From contig JAJZTH010000002.1 in assembly GCA_021849075.1 (NCBI GenBank), positions 162,617-226,616 on the forward strand: a stretch of DNA of 64,000 nt. The letters run 5' to 3'. Both the position numbers and the translations under genes were made by a program. Every line of letters begins with the position of its first letter. The stretch's first letter is position 1. Source of the DNA: Pseudomonadota bacterium (GTDB lineage Bacteria > Pseudomonadota > Alphaproteobacteria > Sphingomonadales > Sphingomonadaceae). Below, piece by piece: positions 1 through 7,253 of the stretch. The notes under the pieces are model-generated. The model worked only from the letters and a program-made list of their open reading frames with translations. It searched no databases and had not been told where the DNA came from.

Positions 1-671
1 TGGACGATGCGGAGATCAAGTATAGCACCGTCCAGAACTGGTATCCCGGTGATGAGAATGGCAAGGGCGGCATCTATAATTTCGTGACCAAGCGGGCGCT
101 GTGTCAGGGCCGCAACTCCAAGGTCAGCTGGACGCAGGTGGAAACCGGCTCCGCGATTACGTGGAAATATCCGTCCTGCGTGCTGAATGGCGAGAATAGC
201 GTCGGCGAATTTTATTCGGTCGCGCTGACCAACAATCTGCAACAGGCCGACACCGGCACCAAGATGATCCACAATGGCAAGGGGTCGCGTTCGACCATCT
301 TGTCCAAGGGGATCAGTGCGGGCCGGTCGAACAACACCTATCGCGGGCTGGTGCGCGTGGCGCCGGGCGCGGAAGGCGTGCGCAATTTCACCCAGTGCGA
401 TAGCCTGCTGCTGGGCGACCAGTGCGGCGCGCATACCGTGCCCTATATCGAAGTGCGCAATCCCAGCGCCCAGATCGAGCATGAGGCGACGACGTCGAAG
501 ATTTCCGACGATCAGCTGTTCTACGCGATGCAGCGTGGGCTGGATCAGGAAAGCGCGGTCAGCCTGATCGTGAATGGGTTCGCCAAGGAAGTGCTGCAAC
601 AGCTGCCGATGGAGTTCGCGGTGGAAGCGCAGAAGCTGCTGGGCATTTCGCTGGAGGGATCGGTCGGTTGA
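1..671 (+). CDS. sufB: Fe-S cluster assembly protein SufB, C-terminal part (5' end outside window)
   Basis: The reading frame is open from the first bases (codons in phase with position 3) to TGA at 669-671, so only the C-terminal ~223 residues are present. The start of the fragment reads [19 protein letters not shown], a hallmark of the SufB beta-helix core, and later [16 protein letters not shown] and [18 protein letters not shown] are equally typical. SufB is the scaffold subunit of the cytosolic SufBCD complex on which sulfur and iron are assembled. sufC, sufD, sufS, a DUF59 gene and an A-type carrier follow on the same strand. Unusually, a nuclease gene separates sufB from the rest of the operon. 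Confidence 0.95.
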   Translation, partial: DDAEIKYSTVQNWYPGDENGKGGIYNFVTKRALCQGRNSKVSWTQVETGSAITWKYPSCVLNGENSVGEFYSVALTNNLQQADTGTKMIHNGKGSRSTILSKGISAGRSNNTYRGLVRVAPGAEGVRNFTQCDSLLLGDQCGAHTVPYIEVRNPSAQIEHEATTSKISDDQLFYAMQRGLDQESAVSLIVNGFAKEVLQQLPMEFAVEAQKLLGISLEGSVG

Positions 672-1159
672 TCGACCAGACACCTCTGGATCAGGCACGC
701 CGCCTAAATTCCCCTCCCCTTCAGGGGAGGGGCCGGGGGTGGGGGCTATCGGCTGGGCGCCTTGACCAATTGGCGGGCTTTGCTCGCGAAATGCGTTGCG
801 AACCGACCGAGCCGGAAAAGCGCCTGTGGGCGAGATTGTCCCGCTCCCAGATCGGTGGCCATAAATTCCGCCGCCAATCGGTGATCGGGCCTTTCATTGT
901 CGACTTCCTCTGTCCGCAAAAGGCGCTAATCGTGGAAGTCGACGGCGATACCCATGTTGCTGGCTCCGACGCGAGCCGCGACCAGGCGCTGCAACAACAA
1001 GGCTATCAGGTCATCCGGATCGCCAATCATGAAGTGATGCAGAATATTGACGGGGTTTGTGCCGCGATCCTCGGCGCGCTTGGACAGGCGCCGCATCGTT
1101 GGGCCAGCCCCCACCCCAACCCCTCCCCTGAAGGGGAGGGGCTTAATGAGGATCAGTAA
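668..1159 (+). CDS. DUF559 (Vsr-like) endonuclease domain protein
   Basis: The domain runs from about residue 42 to 140: [12 protein letters not shown], then GPFIVDF (D79) and [10 protein letters not shown] (E90, D92), then [11 protein letters not shown]. This is the PD-(D/E)XK core of the DUF559 family, distantly related to Vsr mismatch endonucleases; the true substrate is unknown. The chosen TTG start at 668 overlaps the sufB stop and has GGAGG at 654-658. ATG at 791 (Met42) is a credible alternative, because residues 15-31 are encoded by the left inverted repeat rather than by the domain. The C-terminal tail is likewise encoded by the right inverted repeat. The gene looks like a cassette inserted in the suf operon. 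Confidence 0.82.
   Translation: MIDQTPLDQARRLNSPPLQGRGRGWGLSAGRLDQLAGFAREMRCEPTEPEKRLWARLSRSQIGGHKFRRQSVIGPFIVDFLCPQKALIVEVDGDTHVAGSDASRDQALQQQGYQVIRIANHEVMQNIDGVCAAILGALGQAPHRWASPHPNPSPEGEGLNEDQ
711..743 (+). repeat. Left terminal inverted repeat of the DUF559 cassette (REP-like)
   Basis: Positions 711-732 form a 22-bp palindrome, CCCCTCCCCT, TC, AGGGGAGGGG, followed by a G-rich tail ending GTGGGGGCT. The same element in opposite orientation is at 1106-1141. Together they bracket the nuclease domain. The repeat is translated in frame, giving the [12 protein letters not shown] stretch at the N terminus of the nuclease. Confidence 0.8.
1106..1141 (-). repeat. Right terminal inverted repeat of the DUF559 cassette
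   Basis: The reverse complement of 1106-1141 starts CCCCTCCCCTTCAGGGGAGG and continues with a tail ending GTGGGGGCT. It matches the left element apart from one or two bases in the tail (TT for CC, one G fewer). Its GGAGG at 1135-1139 lies six bases before the ATG at 1146, so it can serve as the ribosome binding site of the next gene. Confidence 0.8.
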
Positions 1160-1616
1160 ATTGAGCGACGAAGACGATATCCAGGATGCCCTCGCCGATT
1201 TCGCGGAAGATGTCGGCAATGGTCAGGCATGGACCGCCGCGATTCGCATCCTGACCGAGGATTATGAGCTGGAGGAAGGCGAGTTGCAGGCCCGCGCCGT
1301 CAAGGATTTCGGCGATCTCGACGCCTATGAGGCGGAAAGCCGCGCCGCGCTGGAGAAGGGCGACGTCGCCTTCACCGAGAAGCTGCGCACCGACAAGGCG
1401 TTCCACAAGGCGAAGGCGCCCAATCTGGCCCGCATGGGTCCGGTCAGCGAATTCGTCGTCGCGCTGCTGGAAAAGGGTGCGCCGGAGCCGGATGCCGACT
1501 GGTGGCCCTATATGCCGATCAAGCGCCATATCGACACGCTGTTCCCTGCGCCGGGCGATGTGCGCGACATGGCTTTCTGGACCGCGCGGACGCTGCAGCG
1601 CGCGCATAAGGGTTAA
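1146..1616 (+). CDS. Uncharacterised suf-operon protein (156 aa)
   Basis: I do not recognise a named family. The protein is soluble, acidic at its N terminus (LSDEDDIQDALADFAEDVGNG), with no signal peptide, membrane segment or cysteine motif; the C-terminal half contains DADWWPYMPIKRHIDTLFP. It ends six bases before sufC and is co-oriented with the suf genes, so a link to Fe-S assembly is inferred from context only. ATG 1146 is preceded by GGAGG at 1135-1139, which belongs to the repeat bounding the nuclease cassette. The start before insertion may have been TTG at 1161. It overlaps the DUF559 gene by 14 bases. Confidence 0.75.
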   Translation: MRISKLSDEDDIQDALADFAEDVGNGQAWTAAIRILTEDYELEEGELQARAVKDFGDLDAYEAESRAALEKGDVAFTEKLRTDKAFHKAKAPNLARMGPVSEFVVALLEKGAPEPDADWWPYMPIKRHIDTLFPAPGDVRDMAFWTARTLQRAHKG

Positions 1617-1622
1617 ACTGAC

Positions 1623-2369
1623 ATGCTGACGATCGACACTCTCACCAACGAAATCGACGGCAAGGCGATCCTGAAGGGCCTGTCGCTTCAGATCAACGCG
1701 GGCGAAATCCACGCGATCATGGGGCCGAACGGCGCGGGTAAGTCGACGCTGGCCTACACATTGGGCGGCCGCCCGAATTACGAAGTGACCGGCGGCAGCG
1801 CGACCTTCGAAGGGGCCGACCTGTTCGATATGGAGCCGCATGAGCGGGCTGCGGCCGGCCTGTTTCTGGGCTTCCAGTACCCGGTCGAAATTCCCGGCGT
1901 GTCCAACCTGCAGTTTCTGCGCGAAAGCCTGAACAGCCAGCGCCGCGCGCGCGGCGAGAAGGAACTGAACGGCGGCGAGTTCATCCGTCTGGCCAAGGAA
2001 AAGGCCGGGCTGCTGGGTCTCGACATGGAAATGTTGAAGCGTCCGGTGAATGTCGGCTTTTCGGGCGGCGAAAAGAAGCGCGCCGAAATGGTGCAGATGG
2101 GCATTCTGGACCCCAAGCTGGCGATCCTGGACGAGACGGACTCGGGCCTCGACATCGACGCGCTCAAGATTGTGGGATCGGGCATCAACGCGATCATGCG
2201 CAAGCCGGACAAGGCGGTGCTGCTGATCACCCATTATCAGCGGCTGCTCGATTATGTGAAGCCCGACTTCGTCCATGTTCTGGCCGCCGGCCGGATCGTC
2301 AAATCAGGTGGTCCCGAACTGGCGCTGGAGCTGGAGCGGGAGGGTTATGCCGAGGTGGTGGCCGCGTGA
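1623..2369 (+). CDS. sufC: Fe-S cluster assembly ATPase SufC
   Basis: A 248-residue ABC-type ATPase without membrane domains. Walker A GPNGAGKS is at 34-41, the ABC signature FSGGEKKR near 146-153, and Walker B LAILDETDSGLD around 166-177 with Glu171 as the catalytic base. SufC binds SufB and SufD and powers conformational change during cluster assembly in the cytosol. Its stop overlaps the sufD start by four bases (GTGA), implying translational coupling. Length is normal for the family. Confidence 0.97.
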   Translation: MLTIDTLTNEIDGKAILKGLSLQINAGEIHAIMGPNGAGKSTLAYTLGGRPNYEVTGGSATFEGADLFDMEPHERAAAGLFLGFQYPVEIPGVSNLQFLRESLNSQRRARGEKELNGGEFIRLAKEKAGLLGLDMEMLKRPVNVGFSGGEKKRAEMVQMGILDPKLAILDETDSGLDIDALKIVGSGINAIMRKPDKAVLLITHYQRLLDYVKPDFVHVLAAGRIVKSGGPELALELEREGYAEVVAA

Positions 2370-3118
2370 ACGCTCTCACCCTGCCGACCCGCAAGGCGGA
2401 AGAATGGCGCTATAGCGATCTGGATGCGTTGGCGACCCTGTGGCCCACGCCCGCGCCCACCCGCATCGATGTGGCGGCGGGCGACAGCGTGGCCCATCAT
2501 CTGTTGCAGGATGTGGGCGAAGGGGCTGCGGCCGTGCATGACTATGTCATCACCATTGCCGACGGCGCGCGGTGCGATTTCCATGTGCTGAACATTGGTG
2601 GCAAGCTGGGCCGCGTGACCTTCACCGTCACGCTGGGCAGCCATGCGCATTTCGAGCTGAAGGGCGCGATCATCGGTGGTGGCGACCAGACGCTGGAAAT
2701 CATCACCAGCGTCACCCATGCCCAGCCCGATTCGACCAGCGGCCAGACCATCCGGTCGATCCTGGGCCAGCGCGCCACCGGCAGCTATCTGGGCAGCATC
2801 AATGTCGCGCGCGATGCGCAGCGCACCGATGCGTTTCAGTCGATCAAGGCGATGCTGCTCGACCGCACCGCCACGGCCAACGCCAAGCCGGAGCTGGAAA
2901 TCTACGCCGACGACGTCAAATGCGCCCATGGCGCGACCGTGGGCGAACTGGACCGCCAAGCGCTGTTCTACATGGCGTCGCGTGGCATGGACCCGGCGAC
3001 GGCCAAGACATTGTTGTTGAAGGCGTTCGTCGCGGGCGTGTTTGACGATGTGGCGGACGAAGCGGTCAAGGACGCGCTGGAGGCCGCCGCGCTCGCCAAG
3101 CTGGAGGCGCTGGTATGA
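2366..3118 (+). CDS. sufD: Fe-S cluster assembly protein SufD
   Basis: A 250-residue SufD, shorter than the ~420-residue E. coli protein but usual for sphingomonads. It starts at GTG overlapping the sufC stop; the N terminus KAEEWRYSDLDAL is the conserved SufD opening. The C-terminal part carries the SufB/SufD core signature DDVKCAHGATVGELD followed by QALFYMASRGMD. SufD partners SufB in the SufBC2D scaffold and is linked to iron entry. The stop overlaps the ATG of sufS. Confidence 0.93.
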   Translation: MNALTLPTRKAEEWRYSDLDALATLWPTPAPTRIDVAAGDSVAHHLLQDVGEGAAAVHDYVITIADGARCDFHVLNIGGKLGRVTFTVTLGSHAHFELKGAIIGGGDQTLEIITSVTHAQPDSTSGQTIRSILGQRATGSYLGSINVARDAQRTDAFQSIKAMLLDRTATANAKPELEIYADDVKCAHGATVGELDRQALFYMASRGMDPATAKTLLLKAFVAGVFDDVADEAVKDALEAAALAKLEALV

Positions 3119-4320
3119 CCGATCTCGCGCAGGGTTTGCGGTTGCGGGATGATTTCCCAGGGGTCGGTGACTGGCATTATCTGGACAGCGCCGCCACCGC
3201 GCAAAAGCCCAATGCCGTGATCGACGCCATCGCCCGCGCCTATGGCCCGGACTATGCGACGGTGCATCGCGGCGTTTATGAGCGGTCGGCCAATATGACG
3301 CTGGCCTATGAAGCGGCGCGGCGGAAGGTTGCGGGCTTCATCGGCGCGGGATCGGACAGCGAGATCGTCTATGTCCGCGGCGCGACCGAGGGCATCAATC
3401 TGGTCGCGCAATGCTGGGCGGGCACGCAGTTGAAGGCGGGCGACCGCATCCTGCTCTCCACGCTGGAGCATCACAGCAATATCGTGCCGTGGCAGATCGT
3501 CGCGGAGAAGATCGGCGCGCATATCGACGTCGTGCCGCTGACGGCGGATGGCCAGATCGATCTGGATGCGATGCGCGCGATGATCACGCCGCAGCACCGC
3601 ATGGTCGCGCTCGCCCATGTGTCGAACGTGCTGGGCAGCGTGCTCGATTGCCGCCGCGCCGCCGATATCGCCCATATGGTCGGCGCCAAGATATTGATCG
3701 ACGGTTGTCAGGCGGTGCCGCGCCTTGCCGTCGATGTGCAGGCGCTCGATTGCGATTTCTACGTCTTTTCCGGGCATAAGCTGTACGGCCCGACCGGAAT
3801 CGGCGTGCTGTGGGCGCGCAAGGCATTGCTGGACGCCATGCCCCCCTATCAGGGCGGCGGGTCGATGATCGACAAGGTGACGTTCGAAAAGACGAGCTAT
3901 GCCCCCGCGCCGACCCGGTTCGAGGCGGGTACGCCGCATATAGTGGGCGTCGTCGGGCTTTCGGCGGCGATCGACTATGTGCAGAGCGTCGGGCTGGACG
4001 CGATCCACGCCCATGAATGCGCCATGGTGGCCAAGGCGCGCGCCGCGATCGAACAGATCAACAGCGTGCGCGTCTTTGGTCCCGATAATTCGGCCGGCAT
4101 CCTCTCTTTCGAGGTGGAGGGGGTGCATCCGCACGATGTCGGCACCATATTGGATGAAACGGGCGTCGCGATCCGGGCCGGCCATCATTGCGCACAGCCG
4201 CTGATGCGCCATCTGGGCGTGGAGGCGACCGCGCGGGCCAGTTTTGGCATTTATAGCGACGACAGCGATGTGGATGCGCTGGTGAAGGGCATCGAGCGGG
4301 TCAGGAAGATTTTTGGATGA
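3115..4320 (+). CDS. sufS: Cysteine desulfurase SufS (group II)
   Basis: A 401-residue PLP enzyme of aminotransferase fold V. Lys222 in FSGHKLYGPTG forms the Schiff base, and Cys359 in IRAGHHCAQPLM is the persulfide-carrying residue in the short loop typical of group II (SufS/CsdA) enzymes. It removes sulfur from L-cysteine, giving alanine, and passes it on to SufB. No separate sufE is visible in the window, so the sulfur acceptor must be encoded elsewhere. It overlaps both neighbours by four bases. Confidence 0.96.
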   Translation: MTDLAQGLRLRDDFPGVGDWHYLDSAATAQKPNAVIDAIARAYGPDYATVHRGVYERSANMTLAYEAARRKVAGFIGAGSDSEIVYVRGATEGINLVAQCWAGTQLKAGDRILLSTLEHHSNIVPWQIVAEKIGAHIDVVPLTADGQIDLDAMRAMITPQHRMVALAHVSNVLGSVLDCRRAADIAHMVGAKILIDGCQAVPRLAVDVQALDCDFYVFSGHKLYGPTGIGVLWARKALLDAMPPYQGGGSMIDKVTFEKTSYAPAPTRFEAGTPHIVGVVGLSAAIDYVQSVGLDAIHAHECAMVAKARAAIEQINSVRVFGPDNSAGILSFEVEGVHPHDVGTILDETGVAIRAGHHCAQPLMRHLGVEATARASFGIYSDDSDVDALVKGIERVRKIFG

Positions 4321-4781
4321 CTGAGGAACGCAAGATTTTGGTCGAGGAAGTGGACGCGGTGGACAGCCCGCCCAAGGCGCGCGTGGACGATGCGGCAGAG
4401 GCCGCGCCGCGCCAGCGCGACTATCTGGACGGGTTCCTCACGCAAAAGCCTCTGCAAGTGGCCGCCGGCGAGCCAGGCGGCGATCTCTATGACGGGATCA
4501 TCGATGCGCTGAAGGAAATCTTCGACCCCGAAATCCCGGTCAATATCTATGATCTGGGCCTGATCTATGGCGTCGACGTCACGACCGATGGCCATGCCGT
4601 CGTCACCATGACGCTGACGACGCCGCATTGCCCGGTCGCCGAATCCATGCCGGGCGAAGTCGAGCTGCGCGTCGGCGCGGTGCCGGGCGTGGGCGATGTC
4701 GAGGTCAATCTGGTCTGGGATCCGCCATGGGACCCGGGCAAGATGAGCGACGAAGCCAAGCTTGAACTGGGGATGCTGTAA
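4317..4781 (+). CDS. sufT: SUF system Fe-S assembly protein, DUF59/MIP18 family (SufT-like)
   Basis: A 154-residue protein whose C-terminal ~100 residues are a MIP18/DUF59 domain: DALKEIFDPEIPVNIYDLG (about 62-80), TMTLTTPHCPVAESMPGEV with the conserved Cys, and VWDPPWDPGKMSDEAKLELG at the end. SufT-type proteins help maturation or transfer of Fe-S clusters. The N-terminal ~50 residues are charged, variable and probably disordered. The start overlaps the sufS stop and the stop overlaps the next ATG (TAATG), so translation is coupled through this block. Confidence 0.88.
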   Translation: MTEERKILVEEVDAVDSPPKARVDDAAEAAPRQRDYLDGFLTQKPLQVAAGEPGGDLYDGIIDALKEIFDPEIPVNIYDLGLIYGVDVTTDGHAVVTMTLTTPHCPVAESMPGEVELRVGAVPGVGDVEVNLVWDPPWDPGKMSDEAKLELGML

Positions 4782-5140
4782 TGACGGTCGAAACCAAAGT
4801 CCGCGCCCGCCCTGCCGCCGTCATCCTGACGCCGAGCGCGCAGCAGCGCATCGCCGACCTGATGGCCCAGGCGCCCGAAGGCACGATCGGCGTCAAGCTG
4901 TCTACCCCCAAGCGCGGCTGTTCGGGCCTTGCCTATTCGGTCGACTATGTGGCGGAAGAAGCCAAGTTCGACGAGAAGATCGAAACGCCGGGCGGCGTGC
5001 TCTACATTGACGGCGCATCGGTCCTCTATCTGGTGGGATCGACGATGGACTGGGTGGAGGATGATTTCACCGCCGGCTTCGTCTTCAACAATCCCAATGC
5101 CAAGGGCAGCTGCGGCTGCGGCGAGAGCTTCACGGTCTAA
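4781..5140 (+). CDS. sufA: A-type Fe-S carrier protein (SufA/IscA/HesB family)
   Basis: A 119-residue HesB/IscA-domain protein with the three invariant cysteines: Cys47 in KRGCSGLAY, and Cys111 and Cys113 in GSCGCGESF. A-type carriers accept clusters from the scaffold and pass them to apoproteins. It ends the suf operon; the next gene starts 17 bases downstream and could be read through. Whether to call it SufA or ErpA-like is decided mainly by operon context. Confidence 0.93.
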   Translation: MTVETKVRARPAAVILTPSAQQRIADLMAQAPEGTIGVKLSTPKRGCSGLAYSVDYVAEEAKFDEKIETPGGVLYIDGASVLYLVGSTMDWVEDDFTAGFVFNNPNAKGSCGCGESFTV

Positions 5141-5157
5141 CCCGGCGGGCGGGTAAG

Positions 5158-5955
5158 ATGCCCCATATGCTCATCCTCGGCATGGGCTATACCGCGTCCC
5201 GCCTTGCCGCCCGATTGCGTGGTGACGGCTGGCGCATCACCGGCGTCCGCCGCAATGCCGACAGCGAAACCATCGCCTTTGACGATGACGCCGCCGTCCG
5301 CGCCGCCATCGCGCAGGCCACGCATATTCTCTCCTCGGTCCCGCCGCAGGAGGAGGCCGATCCCGTCCTGACCTGCTATGGCGCGGCCATCGCTGCGGCC
5401 CCCGCCATCTGGACCGGCTATCTCTCCTCCACCGGCGTCTATGGCGACGCAGCCGGCGCATGGGTGGATGAAGCCAGCCCCGTCGGCCTTGGCCGCCGCG
5501 CCGCGCGGGCGCAGGCGGACGCGGATTGGGGTGCGCTCCGCCCGGACATGCGCCGGTTCCGCCTGCCGGGCATCTATGGCCCGGGCCGCAGCGCGCTGGA
5601 CCGGGTGCGGGAGGGGCGGGCGCATCGCATCGACCTGCCCGACCAGATTTTCAGCCGCGCCCATGTGGATGATATCGGCGCGGGGATCATCGCGTCGCTC
5701 CATGCCGGGCCGCCGGGCGTCTATAATCTGTCGGATGATCTGCCCTGCGCCCAGAACCGGCTGATCGAGGAAGCCTGCGTCCTGCTGGGCCAGCCCGTTC
5801 CGCCGCTCCTGACGCTGGAGGAAGCGCAATTGTCGCCGATGGCGCGCGCTTTCTATGCCGAAAATCGCCGCGTCGCCAATGGCCGGGCGAAGCGTCTGCT
5901 GGGCTGGACGCCGCGCTATCCGACCTATCGGCAGGGCCTGCGCGCCTGCCTGTGA
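5158..5955 (+). CDS. NAD(P)-binding SDR-type oxidoreductase, YeeZ-like
   Basis: A 265-residue extended-SDR/epimerase-like protein. The nucleotide-binding motif is near the N terminus, LILGMGYTASRLA (5-17), followed by a short Rossmann domain, the SSTGVYGD segment, and a C-terminal part ending KRLLGWTPRYPTYRQGL. E. coli YeeZ-type proteins have this shape; their substrate is unsettled. It begins 17 bases after the suf operon and may be co-transcribed, but nothing in the sequence ties it to Fe-S assembly. Confidence 0.78.
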   Translation: MPHMLILGMGYTASRLAARLRGDGWRITGVRRNADSETIAFDDDAAVRAAIAQATHILSSVPPQEEADPVLTCYGAAIAAAPAIWTGYLSSTGVYGDAAGAWVDEASPVGLGRRAARAQADADWGALRPDMRRFRLPGIYGPGRSALDRVREGRAHRIDLPDQIFSRAHVDDIGAGIIASLHAGPPGVYNLSDDLPCAQNRLIEEACVLLGQPVPPLLTLEEAQLSPMARAFYAENRRVANGRAKRLLGWTPRYPTYRQGLRACL

Positions 5956-6032
5956 TTCAGCTCACCGCATGGTTTACGTCTTGTTAACTGTGCTGATCGA
6001 CAAGCGGGCCATCGCTTTTTAAGGGACGCGCC

Positions 6033-6200
6033 ATGATCCGCATCGACAGCCAGATTGACAGGAATTTTTCCGCGCTCAGCCACCGGATGACCGACATGGC
6101 CGTGCCCGGACGCGGGGCCACCGCGCCCGAATCGATCGCCAGCCTGATCGACAAGGTCAACGCCGCCAAGCTGCGCTATCAGCCCGGCGGCATGCGGTAA
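6033..6200 (+). CDS. Small hypothetical protein (55 aa)
   Basis: A short open frame from ATG 6033 to TAA 6198-6200 with Shine-Dalgarno AAGGGA at 6021-6026. It starts MIRIDSQIDRNFSALSHRM and ends SLIDKVNAAKLRYQPGGMR. It has no membrane segment or cysteine and looks helical. The isolated position between two longer genes, the good ribosome binding site and the plausible composition support a real gene; function is unknown. Confidence 0.55.
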   Translation: MIRIDSQIDRNFSALSHRMTDMAVPGRGATAPESIASLIDKVNAAKLRYQPGGMR

Positions 6201-6212
6201 GAAAGGGCATCT

Positions 6213-6312
6213 GCACCAGCCCTTCAAACGAGGCACGTGACTCGTTTGAACCCACCCGACCTCCCAGACATGGTATCCTGATGGGAGGTCGGGTGGGGGT
6301 GTGGGCTGGTGC
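6213..6312. repeat. Composite nested palindrome
   Basis: The outer arms are GCACCAGCCC (6213-6222) and GGGCTGGTGC (6303-6312). The inner arms are CCCACCCGACCTCCC (6251-6265) and GGGAGGTCGGGTGGG (6283-6297), around the loop AGACATGGTATCCTGAT. Between the outer and inner left arms sits a separate 28-base palindrome, TTCAAACGAG-GCACGTGA-CTCGTTTGAA (6223-6250). A related copy without that inner palindrome lies at 61655-61733. Confidence 0.75.
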
Positions 6313-6318
6313 GGCGCC

Positions 6319-6344
6319 GAAAATGCGCTCTTTCGCGCATTTTC
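6319..6344. repeat. Short dispersed palindrome (AAATGCGC type), copy 1
   Basis: GAAAATGCGC (6319-6328), loop TCTTTC, GCGCATTTTC (6335-6344): perfect 10-base arms. Related palindromes lie at 15995, 19579 and 61623. This one is directly downstream of the composite palindrome and 12 bases beyond the 3' end of the EamA gene, so it may also act as that gene's terminator stem. Confidence 0.7.
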
Positions 6345-6356
6345 CAAACAGACCCG

Positions 6357-7253
6357 CTAACCCGCTTTCGATCGCAGGGCGATGGCCATGCCGGCGATCG
6401 CCAGCAGCGCGCCGATGATCGCCAGCGCCGACCAGCGATAGCCCTCAACCAGCGTCGAAATCAGCATCGCGATTACCGGGATCAGCACGCTGGTATAGGC
6501 CGCCCGGCCCGCGCCCATGCGCTGGATCAGCGTGAAATAGAGCGGGAAGGTGACGACCGATCCGGCCAGCCCCAGCCATGCGACGCCGACTATATAGCCC
6601 GCCCGCAGATCGAAGGTCGGCGGGCCGACCGTGGCCCAGGCGAACAGCGCGTCCACCGCCGCCCCGATCAGCATCGCCCAGGCCAGCACCGCCACCATCG
6701 GCAGCCGCCGGGCAATCTCCATCCCCTGCATGACATTGGCGGCCGACGCGCTCATCAGCCCCGCGAACGAGAAGGCCGCGCCCAGCAGCACCATGTCGGG
6801 CCGGACCGTTGCCGCATGATATTCATGCAGCAGCATCAGGATGATGCCCGCCACCGCGACCGCCGATCCGCCGATGAAGGCGCGGCTGACGGGCTGGCGA
6901 AAGATCAGGAAGGCGAGGATCGAATTGGGGATCAGCAGCATCGCATAGACGACCGCGACCACGCCTGACGTCAGATAATGTTCGGCCCGATAGACGAAAT
7001 TGAAGTTGAGTACGAACTGCGCCACGCCCAGTAGCCCGGCAAAGAGCAGGCCCGCGCCGCCGATCCGCAAGGACACGCCCCGGAACCGCGCAAAGATGGC
7101 CATGGCGACGCCGGCCAGCAGGAAGCGGTAGCAGACCGACCAACTGGCCGGCACCGATCCGATCTGATCACGGATGACGATCCAGGTCGAACTCCAGATC
7201 AGGGTGACGAGGATGAAGGGCAGCAGCACGCCGCCCCGCTTGCCATCATCCAT
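6357..7253 (-). CDS. EamA-family (drug/metabolite superfamily) transporter
   Basis: A 298-residue inner-membrane protein with ten predicted hydrophobic helices in two EamA repeats. It starts MDDGKRGGVLLPFILVTLIW, with the motif WSSTWIVIRDQIG after the first helix. DMT-type carriers export small metabolites or amino acids; the substrate here cannot be read from sequence. ATG at 7253 is preferred over upstream starts because the extra N terminus would overlap the aldolase gene and is not family-like. It overlaps the end of that upstream gene by eight bases, so the two are probably co-transcribed. Confidence 0.88.
   Translation of the reverse strand: MDDGKRGGVLLPFILVTLIWSSTWIVIRDQIGSVPASWSVCYRFLLAGVAMAIFARFRGVSLRIGGAGLLFAGLLGVAQFVLNFNFVYRAEHYLTSGVVAVVYAMLLIPNSILAFLIFRQPVSRAFIGGSAVAVAGIILMLLHEYHAATVRPDMVLLGAAFSFAGLMSASAANVMQGMEIARRLPMVAVLAWAMLIGAAVDALFAWATVGPPTFDLRAGYIVGVAWLGLAGSVVTFPLYFTLIQRMGAGRAAYTSVLIPVIAMLISTLVEGYRWSALAIIGALLAIAGMAIALRSKAG

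Noticed and set aside
1047-1145. Longer upstream start for the unknown suf-operon protein
   Set aside because: The extra N terminus would be encoded by the nuclease gene and the repeat in another frame; ATG 1146 has a proper ribosome binding site.
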